A program made the position numbers and the translations under genes. From assembly GCF_000002235.5 (NCBI RefSeq), contig NW_022145606.1, positions 22,346,595-22,410,594 of the forward strand: a stretch of DNA of 64,000 nucleotides, read 5' to 3'. The notes under the pieces are model-generated. The model was not told the DNA's origin. It saw only the letters and a program-made list of their open reading frames with translations, and searched no databases. Of the stretch, positions 1-12,909 are shown one piece after another. Numbering within the stretch: the first letter of the stretch is position 1; every line of letters begins with the position of its first letter. This DNA comes from Strongylocentrotus purpuratus (lineage: Eukaryota > Echinodermata > Echinoidea > Camarodonta > Strongylocentrotidae).

Positions 1-128
1 TAAATTTGTAGATATTGGACATTTAATTGTTTCGGTAATTGGTGGCTAGTTTTGTCGGTAATCGTTGGTCTCTACACCCCCCCCCCCCCCCCCCCCCCCC
101 CCACTGAAAAAGGTTTAGCGACGCCCCT
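1..128. mobile_element. Right end of a hAT-like nonautonomous element
   Basis: The window opens inside a repeat. Bases 1-95 match 43500-43575 (shared phrases such as GGCTAGTTTTGTCGGTAATC). The block ends with TAGCGACGCCCCT, the reverse complement of the CAGGGGCGTCGCTA found at 40995. CAGGGGCG-type termini are common in hAT elements. A run of about 26 C lies at 77-102. Family assignment is inferred from the terminus only. Confidence 0.45.
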
Positions 129-3004
129 AAATACTGCCAGAACTTCGGCGAGAAACACTTCAATAAACTGCCTTTAAAACCAAAATATACTCACTTGACA
201 GTGTATTCCATTTCACATTAAAAAGTAACCAGAAGTGAAAAATCCACATTACGATCATTGTAAAACGGGTGTAATATGGGACAAGTTTGGGGAATTGCAA
301 TAGAAACAAATCCAGCAGAGGCATTCTGAACACGATGCAACTGCCTTCATTGTAAATCTGGCAACCAATCTTAAAGTGACTCGGTAACATTGTTGAAGGT
401 TCCAAAAAACTGTTAAGTCTGTTTATGACACGTTACTTATTATATTCCTCCCAATATACTTACCCTCTAGTATGCAACAAATCCTGAGATTTAATTAAAT
501 TGTTATTATATAGTGGGGAGAATTAAAGAATCGATCAGATCATTTTTTCCCAATGTTTATCATTAATAAAGTTCTGTTTTCACTCTAATTTTCAGATTAT
601 CTTACTTTAATTTACATCTAGCATTGAAGTCACTACCCTAGCACCATATCTCTAATCTGAACGATATCACCAAGTACCTTGAATAATTAACAGCTTACTT
701 TTGCATGTTTTAGGACATACTTAATTAAATATTCAGTTATGAATAGATTTTTGGTCACAAAGCTGACAATTTTCTTTCAAAATCGAGGATGGAGTGTGAA
801 TTTAGGCTAGTTCTGCGTTTTCAAGTCAATTTATTTTTGGTTAGGGTATATATTTTATTAACTTTTCGATAATACATCTTTTCAAACAACCTGATTTGTA
901 ACAATACCAACAACAAATATACACATTTGACAACTGAACATACGTTTCGACATGAGTATTATTTTGTTCTAAACTAAAATTGCCTCGTTACAAGTTTGGG
1001 CCTAAGTTAATATGCAAGTATTGCTTTGGTATTAAATCCTTGGTAGAAGGTTAAATTGTGCCTCGTGCTTTATTCTTTAAATTGGTGCAATGTAACTAGG
1101 CTTTCATTAAACCTTGTTTCAATCCATATGCTAACTTTCATTATTTTGAACAGCCTCCTTACTTCTTGTTTCATGATATCTAAGTTATCTATGCTCACTT
1201 ATCCACTGCACCATTCCACACGCGTAAGGAGCATAACGTGTTTATCTCGAAAAGCGAGCGACTACTAAAAAGTTACTAAACCCAAATGCACCAAAAAAAA
1301 GATAACATCCCAGATAAAGTTTAACCATTTTGTATCACTAAATGAGAAGGTTACCTTAAACAAGGGATACGAATGAAGACAAGATTGTAATCATCAAAAC
1401 GAGGATTTTGCTTGTAATAAGCATTTCTTTGAGTTTGAGTTGATGGTAACAATTTTTTTCAACTGCCTAATAGGCAATGTAAATAAAAGAACATTTTTTT
1501 TTGGAATGAGATAACACACATATAATGGCTTTTGACCCACATTCATCGCTTCAGCCCAAACTTGGTACAAGAGGATTTTGACAAAACTCTTTGAAAAAAG
1601 CCTCCTGTATCATTAAACAGGGCATTAGTTCCTCTTTACAATAACATATGATAAAAGGTCACACATATTTTTTAATTAGAAGCTACCAAAGGTGAGTAAA
1701 CTTTGATCGAGTATGACATCAATTTTGCAAATTGCCCATCCTTGCCCGAATGTTGAATTTGGTCTCTAACGACATTAGATCACGAAACATCCCCATGATC
1801 AACAACAACAACAACAAATCTTTAACGGAAAGATCTTATTTAGGTTCATTAAATGTAAAGTGCACTATCCTACGAGATTATTGTCCATACGTTACCAGAG
1901 CCAAAATTCCTTATCCTTGCCCATGCAGGTATAGATTCAAGAAACTTCAGAAATACCAGGGTGCACTGTGTATAGTTCACATTCTCTCCATTCTCACAAC
2001 ACTAATAACATTTAGTCAAATTGTTAATGATATTTTTGAAGGATTAGGGTGTCTGCAGTAGATACATAGATTGTATGTAATTCTTTTCCGATGAGTTTAT
2101 ATAGTGGCTATTGCTTGGATTAACAAGTTTTAGAGGAAACGAGCGAAAAAGATATATCATACTCACTGTTTGCCTAGATCCTGCTAAATACGAAATGAAT
2201 CGTGAATTCAGGCGTCGAGTCCTCTCCTCTGAGATATTTATCCAATTTCAGCTCAGTTAAAAGGATTCACACTTAATCTTACAAAGTTTGAATAAAAGTA
2301 ACTGCCCACAAGTTACATGAGAAGTCTATTCTAGAACATGTTATGAAGGCATTAACAATGTCTCTTTAGCAAGATAAGAAAATAGTTTTTGTCTCTGGGT
2401 CATGAATTCGGTTTCACAGATGCCGAAAATGCAGTGTGTCGAAGAAAATGATCTAGCAATAAATCGAATGGGTATTTCCTTGCATAAATGTGCTTCGGTC
2501 CATCATATTTCCACGTAGAAGTGTCGGATAATCCGCATGAAATCAAAGACAAAAGCTGCGTGAAGCTGTATTTCACCGCTTGGTGCCGTGACATTGAGCA
2601 TGTACCTGATGCAAGTCAGTTGGATCGTGTGGTCCAAAAACGAAACCAGATGGAAATACATATAGCTAAAGCTAACCAATCAAACACAAGAATGCAATTT
2701 CTCACTGAGTGAGTCGGCGTGATGGGCATTGTGATGCAAATAATATCACGTGATGAGGTGGCCTGGGAAGGCCCCTCAACAAGTGGAAACCTTAGTCTTT
2801 TTCCAGACATAAAAGAGAGAAAAGAAGCTACCTTTATAGATGATAACAGGTGGGAGGGGTGGGGGGGGGGGGGTTGAGAGAGGACTTCAATATATATCAA
2901 CTGCCATTTTGCATCTGAGTACTTTGCCAACTATTCAATCATTAAAATCTACTAAAACTAGCTAATCTAGAGATTTTCAAATCTACTGTTGCAAATGTCA
3001 ACAT
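129..3004. other. AT-rich intergenic stretch, no gene recognised
   Basis: No protein domain, RNA gene or clear repeat end is visible here. Short frames occur at 160-405, 1056-1268, 1732-2061 and 2488-2712, but none shows a recognisable motif. The 2488-2712 block is more GC-rich than its surroundings and has a weak acceptor-like site at its left edge, so a decayed exon is possible but not supported. A short poly-G run lies near 2861. Confidence 0.5.
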
Positions 3005-4565
3005 CTTTTGAGGGAAGGGGGGGGGGGCGTTTGCCAGGCTTTGGTTTACAAGTCACTATTTTATATGTCTTGGATTCTTACGTTCTAGTTTCTTTTTTGT
3101 TCTAATTGTTATACATTTGCTTATTTATTATTATCTAAATCTAAGGCAATTTATAGTAAAGTGAGGAACTTAAATTGAATGATAATGGCCCCACAAAGTG
3201 TAAGAAAAACATTTTTGAAATTTGAATGAAGCAGAAATACAATATCCAAGCGTGAGGTAGAGCTAGCCTCAATTTGTCTCTTCTTTGTAGTCCAGTAGAC
3301 GGTACCATATACCATGTACATAACCTGGAATAGTTGATAAGTACAATTTGTTGTTGTTGATTTGTGTCATAGATGGGTATTGAAGTAAATTCAGCTTGGT
3401 TGCCAGCTTTATATAGATAAACAATGACAATGAAGTCCATACATTGTACGTATGCAAATTAAGCTTTTTAAGACAATTGCATTACTTGGAATCAAAAACT
3501 GGTGTCATAAATGATTTCCTCGTCATAGGAAACCCTTGAAAAGTCGTATTATCTATGGTTTCAGGCTTCCTGGATTGAGATTAGCAACATTATTACATAT
3601 TGCACATATGCTAATTAGATGATTATGCTAATATGACGATTAATAAGTTGCCCAAGGTTTCCAAGCTGGCAACCGAGTTGAATTTACTCAATACCTATCT
3701 AGAACACACATCAAAAAACAAATTGTACTTTAATATCAACTATTCCAGGTCTGAAGAACTTTTACAGGACTATTGTAATTTTTGTCCCCAGCCATGCTGG
3801 TTGTAAAATGTACATGAATGGGAATGCATTGCTGTGGTGTGTGTATGTGTGTGTGTGCATGTGTGTAAATTGCATGGTTAAGGTAGTAAGGGAAGAGGTA
3901 TACTTAGCCATACTATGATAAACGGACTGGCAGATCCTTTATATCATGTCACAGTATCGTAGATGAATAGCATAGTTAATATGGTGGGCTTGTTACAAGG
4001 TTAACAGAAGAAAGAAAACACATATGAAAGGAAAATTCTGAAGGAAACGTACCTTGATTGAAATCTTTTGTAATGATGTTCACGCTGGTAGGTTTTACAC
4101 TTAAAAATAATCATATTATAATCTCCGATTGTAACCGGAGGAGCGTGGGTGCTTAGAAGCTCAAAGACATATTTTCGAATAGATTCTCTAGAGTAAAATT
4201 ACAATGGAAAACTATTTGAAGAGTAGGCATGTCCAAATTTGGGTATTATTACTTCGTTTCGTTTTAATAGAACCATTCCTCGTTAATACAAAATAAGAGA
4301 AAACTCAGACCGTCATGAACATGAAGTGAAAAATAGAAACAACATTTTGCTTTTTGTTCATGAAACTTTACATGATTTCAGGTTCAACTTCTTTAACAAG
4401 ATTTTACATATATATATATATGGAACATAATGTAATTCATGAAATAAGTGAAAACCCTAAAATGTACAGACCAAAATTCATGTATGCGTGTTGCCATAGT
4501 ATGCTATACTTCAACTAAAGAGGAAATTAAAGCGTTTAGCCGAAGTTGAATAGATCGAGAAAACC
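3005..4565. repeat. Array copy 1a, internally deleted
   Basis: It starts with the TTTGGTTTACAAGTCAC landmark and runs through the TTTGTCCCCAGCCATGC landmark near 3783. It then jumps directly to the landmark near 3905 that is normally over a kilobase further on, and ends near the TGAGAAAACCTG-like landmark at about 4560. It therefore lacks the middle of the unit. A foldback MITE (3288-3772) splits it. Confidence 0.65.
3288..3772. mobile_element. Foldback MITE, TIR TAGTCC, 3-bp duplication
   Basis: The two halves are inverted copies: CCTGGAATAGTTGATA in the left arm reappears reverse-complemented near 3735-3750, and GGTATTGAAGTAAATTCA reappears near 3680-3700. The ends read TAGTCCAGTAG and, reversed, TAGTCCTGTAA, bounded by TTG on both sides. 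It interrupts a landmark that is continuous in array copy 2 (near 9280-9300). It is noncoding. Confidence 0.65.
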
Positions 4566-5039
4566 TGAATTTTACAACAAAAAAATTGAAGTGGAACACA
4601 TTGCTGTGGAGTGTGTGTGTGTTCTTTTGCATGTGGTGGGTAGAGTTTTGTTATGATTTGGGTAGTAAGGAAAGTGGTTATAATTTGCACCATAATATAA
4701 CTGATTTCTTTTTTGTTTTTTGTCGATCGTCATTTGTGAATTGTACATGGACTAAATGAATTAAATAATGTGATTGTAATAACAAAAAGAGAATTACGGA
4801 AAGCAAAGAGGAGAATGTATGATCGGGTGGGTATGTAGTTCATACGGGACATTTGTTATGTTTGCTGTTCCAAACACACCAATCAAACAATCAGCGAATT
4901 CAGACGTCCTTTGCCATTCCTTTCAAGATGAAAATTCTTTCAAGACTCATTATGATATTACGATCGGTCAATGACATTGTTGGTAATTACATCCTTGACT
5001 TGAAGTGGGAGGGTAAATCAACTCAATATTATTCCTTAA

Positions 5040-5777
5040 GGCCCGGTCACACAGAGGGGACGCATGGGGGACGCACGGCCGGCGCATGGAAAATTTGCAA
5101 TTTTGGCCAGTGCGTTGTCGTGCGCCCAACTTTTGTCGAAGCTATACAGCTAGCTGACACCAAATGCATAGCGCGCTGGACGCATACAGGGCGTATACAG
5201 GGCGCACACAGGGCGCACACAGGGCGCACACAGAGCGCACATGAAAACAACTTCCACGAATGAACAGCGTGTTGCTAGCGCGCTGGACGAATGGTCCACG
5301 CATGCACCGCGTTCTACGACGCACGGCCAGCGCATTGGAAATCGGAAAAGAACGTGTGCCTAACTTTTGTCATAATTTTGGAAAAGCTAGCGAGCTGACA
5401 CAAAATGCACGGCGTGTAGCTAGCGCGCTGTGCGTATACAGGGCGCGTGCTCCGCGTTTGTCTGGCGCTGGTCTAGCGCGCTCCACGCATGTCTGGCGCT
5501 GGTCTAGCGCGCTCCGGCGCATGTCTGGCGTGCCTTTGGCGTGTATATTCATGCGTCGAGCTCGGCGCACGTTTTTGAGCATGCTCAAAAAATCCCGACG
5601 CACACAGCGAATGACGACGCATGCATAGCGCTGGTCCAGCGTTGGTCCAGCGCGCTCGACGAACGAGTAACGAATGATGACGCACGCCTAGCGAACGACA
5701 ACGCACTGGCCCAAATTGCAAATTTCCAATGCGCTGGCCGTGCGTTCCCCATGCGTCCTCCCTGTGTGACCGGGCCT
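5040..5777. mobile_element. GC-rich foldback MITE with TTAA duplication
   Basis: It begins GGCCCGGTCACACAG and ends CTGTGTGACCGGGCC, flanked by TTAA at 5036-5039 and 5778-5781. The terminal inverted repeat extends past 70 bp through GCATGGAAAATTTGCAATTT and its complement. The interior is built from GCGCACACAGG- and GGTCTAGCGCGCTC-like short repeats. Its GC content is far above the flanks. The frames in it are by-products of the repeats. Array copies 2 and 3 lack it. Confidence 0.8.
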
Positions 5778-6138
5778 TTAAGTAGATCATTGCTATGAAG
5801 GACATGGTAATATTATCCATCTTAACGTTTAAGAGGGATCATTTTAATATTCTTTAAAATTATTATACCCATAATATGATCATTTCATTGTTTCATGATG
5901 TAGAAAGGAGGCTTCCTGTAAAAATTTCAATAGAAAATCATCACCTTACATTTGACGATTCTACAAGTAACCTTACTCCCTTCCGAACGAATTTTTAAAC
6001 CTCAAATTAAGCATTGTGTTATGAAACTGATTGTGTTTTTGTTTCCTTCTTTTTAGTTGATATCATGTAAACGATATGGGTTTACTCATCGACCCTGGAT
6101 TTGTTCAGACAAAGAGAGATACAGGGAGAGAGAGAGAG

Positions 6139-6502
6139 ACACACACACACACACACACAGACATTCTCACATCAGGGCCTTTGTGGGGCACCTGATTGTG
6201 GGGTATTTCTGTGCGTTCCAGATATACCTTGTGGTCCCCTACTAGTGGGGTATGTACAACCTGGCGATAACAACCCGGCGGTGTGCTTACGATGTTACCA
6301 TAAAAAAGTGTGCAAGTTTTAGCACACGCTCACAAAAAGTCATTTATGGGGTACCACTTCTAATGCCCCGCAGGGCATAGGACACCGAATATACAGTCAT
6401 TTGAAAGACTTTACTCTGTGGGGTCCTGAAAAAATACCCCACAAAGTAAAAAATGCTTCACAAGGGGTATGTGAAGCGCACACACACACACACACACACA
6501 AG
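6139..6502. repeat. CA-flanked insertion with GTGGGG motifs
   Basis: Array copy 2 reads straight from GAGAGAGACAAAAGAGTGAC (about 10037), while copy 1b opens here into a CA tract, about 320 bp of other sequence and a second CA tract before GAGTGACTTTGCC resumes. The insert has several GTGGGGTA motifs and one inverted (ATACCCCAC). No coding content is seen and the family is unrecognised. Confidence 0.5.
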
Positions 6503-7251
6503 AGTGACTTTGCCTGGAAACCACATAAGTCGATGTTCGATCCCCATTAGTCATACGGACTGCCATGCACTATTTAATTCATGTCACAGTCTGGTAGGTA
6601 AATAAGATATTTCATACGGCTGGGCTTGTAACAATAACAGATGAAAGAAAAACAAATTTGAACGGAAACGTACCTTAATTGAAATATTTTGTACTGATGT
6701 TCACGCTGGTTGATTTTAGACAAACACATATTTTGTTATTGTAATCTATGATCGTAACCTGATGAGCGTGGGTGCTAACAAGCTCAAAAACATGTTTGTC
6801 GAATAAATTCTTTCTGGTAAAGATACAATGGCAAACTATTTGAAGTGTAAGCATGTCCAAATTTGGATATTAATTCGTTCCGTTTTGACACAAACATTCC
6901 TCGCTATACAAATATATGAGAAAACTGAGACAGACATAAAACTGAAGTGAAAAATGGAAACAAACATTTTGGATTTTGCTTAGGACCCTTTACCTGATAA
7001 TAAAGTCCATGATCCTTAACAAGATTTCAGATGTTTATGAAACATAATGCAATTCATGAAATAGGTGAAAACCCTACAACTACATACATGTATGCATTAA
7101 TACATGGTAGGCTATACTTGAACTAAGAGGGAATGTAACCGTTAACTAAGCTGATGTTAAATAAACTGAGAAAACCTGCATTTTACATAATAATTTTGTT
7201 TGGCGGCGTCCTACATTTAGTAAAAGTAAACCAGAACTAGAGAAATATATA

Positions 7252-8389
7252 CAGGGTGAGTCAGAAAAAATGTCCCACTTTGTAAAATTGTTATTGTTTG
7301 AAGTTTGACTATCTAATCAGGGGTTTCATGATATGTCTCGATAGAGTTATCCTCCCAGTACATTTAGATACCATTTTCATTTGAATCCCTTCACGCATGA
7401 CTGAACATCAGACAATCTTTACAAGACTGCCATATGCACCAACTTACTTGGTGAGGAATAAAACAGTGCATTGAACAAAGACAGTCAGACAGACAGACAC
7501 ACATACGCACAAACACACACACACACACACGTGCGCGCACGCACACGCATATTCACACACAAACACAGACAACACACACGGTTACAATTGTCTCATAATT
7601 TCCCCTTTCTTTATTAAGCATTGATTGTTATCAAGATCCCTGAATGTTTAAGTGGCATTTCCCTGACAATCTTTCCCTTCAATACACATTCACTATCACC
7701 ATCATAATCATCATCATTGTCATCATCTTAATCTTAATCATCATCATCATCATCGTCGTCATCATGAAGTGCACATGAATCCTCTCGACTTCTTCTTGTG
7801 GGGGCACTTGAAGTCAAGGATCTTCAGCAGCCCACATGTTAACATCGAGGAGCTCCAGAGGAGAATCTTGGACGAGACAGACGTGGTACGCCAAGATGGG
7901 GACATGATCCGGCGAGCTTTTCAAGGAATGCTTCACCGTGCCCAACTGTGCATCACGAGGAATGGCGGCCATGTCGAGGATTGAGTACGGAGGATGGAGA
8001 ATTTTGGGGAAACAGATTCATTGTTGTACCACAATAAAATACCTCAATAAATACAAAAAATTGTTTGTATTTTTGTTCACCGACGTTTGCTTTATTTGTG
8101 TGCGAGTGTGTGCCTAGGTGCGTGTGCGTGTGTGTGTGTGTCTGTCTGATTGTCTTTGTTAAATGCACTGTTTTATTTCTCACTCAGTAAGTTGGCGCAA
8201 GTGAAATCTGGCAATCTTGTAGAGATTGTCTGATGTTCAGTCATGCATGAAGGGATTCAAATGGAAATGGTACCTTAATGTACTGGGAGGATAACTCTAT
8301 CAAGACATATCATGAAACCTACAATTAAATATTCATACTTTAAACAATACAACTTTTAAAAAGTGGGACATTTTTGCTGACTCACCCTA
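7252..8389 (+). mobile_element. Deleted mariner-type DNA transposon with long TIRs
   Basis: The ends are CAGGGTGAGTCAG and, reversed, AGGGTGAGTCAGC, next to TA dinucleotides in an ATATAT context. The inverted repeats run for about 230 bp: TCATGATATGTCTCGATAGA on the left is mirrored near 8300. Only the 3' end of a transposase gene survives (7766-7984). The 5' part is replaced by CA and ATC microsatellites (about 7495-7765). Array copy 2 (near 11420) shows the uninterrupted site. The family follows from the transposase tail and TA target, both typical of the Tc1/mariner superfamily. Confidence 0.8.
7766..7984 (+). pseudogene. Mariner transposase C-terminal remnant
   Basis: The frame encodes HMNPLDFFLWGHLKSRIF followed by EELQRRILDE and ends NGGHVED. 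This is the conserved end of mariner-family transposases, which have PDFFLWGxLK around the last catalytic aspartate and close with a GGHxE-like tail. The N-terminal DNA-binding domain and the first two catalytic acids are absent, so the fragment cannot act alone. It lies between the inverted repeats in the expected orientation. The start is set by where similarity begins, just after an ATC microsatellite, not by a real start codon. Confidence 0.8.
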
Positions 8390-10691
8390 TATATATGTAA
8401 TATATGCATATCATGTAAATGTTGAAAGACACACGGGTCCGTATTTCAACTCTTTACTTGTTGACACTTCAAATGATCACACTAGATTCCTCCGTCCCCA
8501 ATATAAAATATTACAGATATGGGTACTTATTAATCAATTTTTTATGACATTTATATAGCCTCTGGAATACTCTAAAATAAGATACCAACGACATTCTGGA
8601 TATGTAACATATTTATACCCCAACCTATAGGCCGAGTTCGTACTGCTTAGCCGATGATGTTACGAATTTGGAATAGGTTGGTGTAGAAAACAAGAAAATA
8701 TGTTTATTTTGAAACATCAAATTATAACAAAATTGCTTCATATTACACATAGATTTGGGTTATAGAAGAACACGTTACGATGCATGCTGTGGCACAAATT
8801 GCCTTCCATACAATAGGTAATCGTACAGGATATAAAGTGGCGTCTAAAATACGCCCCTCGACAGAATTTTAAAATCCTGCTTCGAGATGGCTTGCGTTTA
8901 GCCACCCAGAATATGCTTGCAAGATTGTGAAGGAAAACAATATCGGAAAGGGGGCGAATCAAAACAAATCAGAATCTTCTGACTTTTGTTTGGAGGGGGG
9001 ATGGGCCCGGGGATGGGCCAGGTTATGGTATCCCAGGCTTTGTTTCCTAGTCACTATTTGATTATGTTTTAGACTTTTATATTCGAGTTTCGTTTTTATT
9101 ATAATTGTTTTACACATGTTTTTTAAATCATTATCTAAATCTTAGGAGATTTTATAGTAAAATTAAGAACTTAAACTCAAAGATAATTGCCTCACAATGT
9201 TTAAAAAAACATTAATGAACTTCAAATTAAGTAGAACAATAAACGAAGCGTGAATTTAGGTCTAGCCTAACTTTGTCTCTTCTTTGTCATTGTTTGTCCC
9301 CAGCCATAGTCGTTGTAAGTGTACATGAAGGGGAATGCATTGCTGTGAAGGGTGGGTGTGTGTGTTTATGTTCTTTTGTGAATTGTATATGTACCAAATT
9401 ATTCGAATAATATTAGTATGATAAATAAGAACAGATATTTTGAAGAATTATTAAAACAGTTCTAATGTTGAGTAATTCGAATAAAAATGAAAGTAACAAA
9501 AAGCTAAGAGGGAAATGTATGGGTGGGTGCGTGTGTAGTTTATACGAGAAATTTGTTATGTTTGCTGTTCCTAACACACCAATCAAACAATCAGCGGATT
9601 CAGTCGCCCTTTGGCATTCTCATGGGCAAATATTTTCTTTACTTGTATGGGGAGGGTTAGTCAACTAAATATTGTGCATAAAGAAGATCATTGCTATGCA
9701 CGACATGGTGAGATTTATCATGTTGCCGTGTAAGAGGGATTATTGTAATATTCTTCAAAATTAATACTGAACGATTTGTCTAGCCACTAAACGATTTGTT
9801 CATTATTTGATAATGTAGGAAGGAGACAAAATCATCACCCTACATTTGACGGTTCTACAAGGTACCTTCATCGCAGCCTAACTAATGTTTTTTTTTCTAA
9901 ATTAAAAATATTGTGTTATGAAACTAATGGTGTGCTTAGTGTTTTTTGTCTTCTTCTTCTTCTTAGTTTATATCATGTAAACGGCATGGGTTTACCCATG
10001 GACCCTGGATTTCTTCAGACAAAGATAGAAAGAGGGAGAGAGAGACAAAAGAGTGACTTTGCCCGCAAACCACACAAATCGATGTTCGATCCCCAAATCT
10101 TTAATCATACCATTATATACGGACTGGCACCCCTTTTCTTATTATATCACAGTATCGTAGGTAAATAATATATTTCATACAGCTGGGCTGGGCTTGTAAC
10201 AAGGTAAACAGAAGAAGGAAAAACACATATGAAAGGAAAATTATGAAAGGAAACGTACCTCGATTGAAATCATTTGTACTGTCATGTTCACGCTATAGTA
10301 GATTTACACCGACAAAATATTATTTTGTAATCTCTGATTGGAACTAGAAGAGCGTGGGTGCTTAGAAGTTCAGAAACATATTTGTAGAATAGAATTTTTA
10401 GAGTAAAATTACAATGGAAAACTATTTGAATTGTAAGCATGGCCAAATTTGGGTATTACTTCGTTCCGCTCTGAAACAAATATTCCGAGCTATCATAATA
10501 TGCCAGAAAACCCAGACGGACATATAACTGAAGTGAAAAAAGGAAAACAATATTTTGGATTTTGTTTATGACACTTTACCTGATATTCAGGTCCACCATC
10601 GTTAAAGATATTTTACAAATATATATGTAACATAATTTAATTCATGAAATAAGTGAAAACCCTAATACGTTATTAATATACAACAACATTA

Positions 10692-11270
10692 GAGACTTTT
10701 AGATTTGTACGACGAAAACATGGACTGCTGCGTATGACATCCTTTTAAGGCAATGTGACATCCTTTAATACTGTCGGGGACTGCCAAGTGCCTCATTAAA
10801 AAGGACGTCACATCCCCTTAAAGAGAAGGTTGAGTTCTGGGAATAGGTGAAAAAATAATTTGTGAGCGTTATCATTCTTATTATTCAAGTGTGGAAGAAC
10901 ATCAGATAAGACATGTTCCCTGAAAAGTATGGCTCTTCAAATGCCTTCATATTCTAAAATGTCATGTAACATCGTAAAACTCGGGGGGGGGGGGAGGATT
11001 TTTACGCCACGTGTTCGTGTAGTCCCATATACATCTTTCTGTGTACAGTGTTTGTAACTTTACCAAGACTTGGCCAAATTTCTTATCATTTTGATGATTC
11101 CAGAACCTTGCAATACGCACAAATTCTTATATGCTAGATGATCAACCTTTTCCGGTCGATTCCACACCGTTTCTTTCACAATGCAATCGCATGACCAGAA
11201 ATCAACTTGATCTTTAAAAGGATGTCACACCTAGCAGTCCACGTTCTCGTCGTGCAAATCTATAAGTCCC
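10692..11270. mobile_element. MITE with TIR GGGACTTTTAGATTTG, TA duplication, hosting another MITE
   Basis: The left end is GAGACTTTTAGATTTG and the right end reversed is GGGACTTATAGATTTGC, both flanked by TA. The shared repeat continues through ACGACGA and GTGGACTGC for about 38 bp. A second copy of this family is at 37164-38679. The centre is occupied by a separate TTAA-flanked MITE (10822-11213). Confidence 0.75.
10822..11213. mobile_element. TTAA-flanked MITE, copy 1
   Basis: The ends are AGAGAAGGTTGAGTTCTGG and, reversed, AGATCAAGTTGATTTCTGG, flanked by TTAA (10818-10821, 11214-11217). It is almost identical to 43986-44371, where it stands alone between TTAA sites. That defines it as an independent element of about 390 bp inserted into the surrounding MITE. 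A run of G interrupts it near 10983. Confidence 0.8.
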
Positions 11271-12909
11271 TATTTATGTATTTAGCTATGGTATGCTTTA
11301 CTTGAACCTAAGAGGGAATTTAAATATTAAGCTGATGTGGAATGGATTGAGAGAACCTTGATTTTACAGAAACATTTTAGTTTGACAGCGTTCTACATTA
11401 TTAAAAGAATATCAGAACTAGAGAAAGTATATCAAGACATATATATCATGTATACGGTGAAGAACACACGGGTTCGTTTTTCAATTCGTCACTTGTTGAC
11501 ACTTCAAATGATCACATTAGATTACTCCGCTCCCGGTACAAAACATTACACATATGTGTACTTTATAAAACAATTAAACAAAAACATTATCTACACTCTG
11601 GCATATTCTTAGATAAGATACCAACGACACTCGAGATATTTAACATATTTATACCCTTCCGTATCGGCCGATTTTGTACTGCTTAGCCGATGATGTTACG
11701 AATTTGGTATAGGTTGGTATAGAAAACAAGAAAATCTGTTCATTTCAAATCACCAAATTATAACAAAATCATTACATATTGCTTTATATTACAAATAGAT
11801 TCGGGTGAACGCAGAACACGTCACGACGCGTGGTTTAGCACAAATGGCCTTTCATGCTATTGTAGTCGTGCAGGTTATAGAATGGCGTCTAAAATGCACC
11901 CCTCGACAGAATTTCTAAACCCTGCTTCGGGATGGCCTGCGTTTAGCCACCCATAATTTGCTTGCAAAATTTTAAAGGGAAACATCATAGTGAAGGGGGC
12001 GAATGTAGACTATTTCAATTTTTCTGTCGCAAATAAAAACATTGTTTTTGTATGGGGGGAGCGGGGTTCAGGATATGCCATACTTTGGTTTCTCAGTCAC
12101 TATTTGATAATGTTTTTTTTTTTTTTTTTTTTACATTAGAGTTAATATTATTTTAATTGTTATACAGGTGCTTAGTAATTTTTCATCTAAATCTAAGGAA
12201 ATGTATACTAAAATTAGGAACATTAACTCAATGATAATTGCCCCACAGTTTTTGAGAAAAGTTCATGAAATTCGAATGAAGCAGAAAAAAAATATCAAAG
12301 CCTGATGTAGGCTTAGCTTCACTTTCCTCTCTTTTGTCGTTTTTGTCCGTAGCCATGCTGGTTGTAAGTGTGCATGAAGGAGCAAGCATTGCTGTGGTGT
12401 GTGAGTAGGTGTTGGTGTGTTGGTATGCGTGTTTGCGTGTCTTTTAGCTTGTGTTGGGCGGTGTTTTGTTATGGCTGGGTTATAATGGAAAGAGTTATTA
12501 TTTGTTTCATAATATAACTGATTTTTTTTTTTTTGATTTTTTTTTTTAGAGCATTCGTCATTTGTGAATTATACATGTACTAAATTAATCAAATAATGTT
12601 ATTATGATAAATGAAAACAGTATTTTGAAGAATTGTTAGTACAGTTCTAATATTGAATTCTAATAAAAATGAAAATTGCGGAAAGCAAAGAGGAGAATGT
12701 ATGGGTGGGTGCGTGTGTAGTTAATACGGGACATTTGTTATGTTTGCAGTTCCTAACACACCAAGGAAACAACAAGCAAACTAAATATTGCGCATAAAGA
12801 AGATCATTGCTATAAACAACATGGTAGGATTGACCAGGCGCGCCGAAAGCAGTTTGAGATTGGGGGGGGGGGGGGGGGCAAACATTCCAGGGGGCTCACC
12901 TTCCAGGGG

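Larger units (their letters stand above)
4566..8935. repeat. Array copy 1b, the longest, with three insertions
   Basis: It runs from the GTGTGTGTGTTC tract and the GGACATTTGTTATG landmark to the GCGTTTAGCCACCCAGAAT landmark near 8895. Compared with copy 2 it carries a GC-rich foldback (5040-5777), a CA-flanked insertion (about 6139-6502) and a mariner derivative (7252-8389). Confidence 0.7.
8936..12010. repeat. Array copy 2, nearest to a complete unit
   Basis: All landmarks occur in order, with only one nested MITE pair (10692-11270) inserted. Subtracting that insertion the unit is about 2.5 kb. It serves as the empty-site reference for insertions in copies 1b and 3. Confidence 0.75.

Noticed and set aside
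2400-2712. Overlapping plus and minus frames near a GC-richer patch, possibly an exon
   Set aside because: The two strands compete, splice sites are weak and no protein family is recognisable.
5047-5798. Several 60-136 residue Arg/Cys/Ala-rich frames on both strands
   Set aside because: They arise from the short GC-rich repeats of one foldback MITE and overlap each other in many frames.
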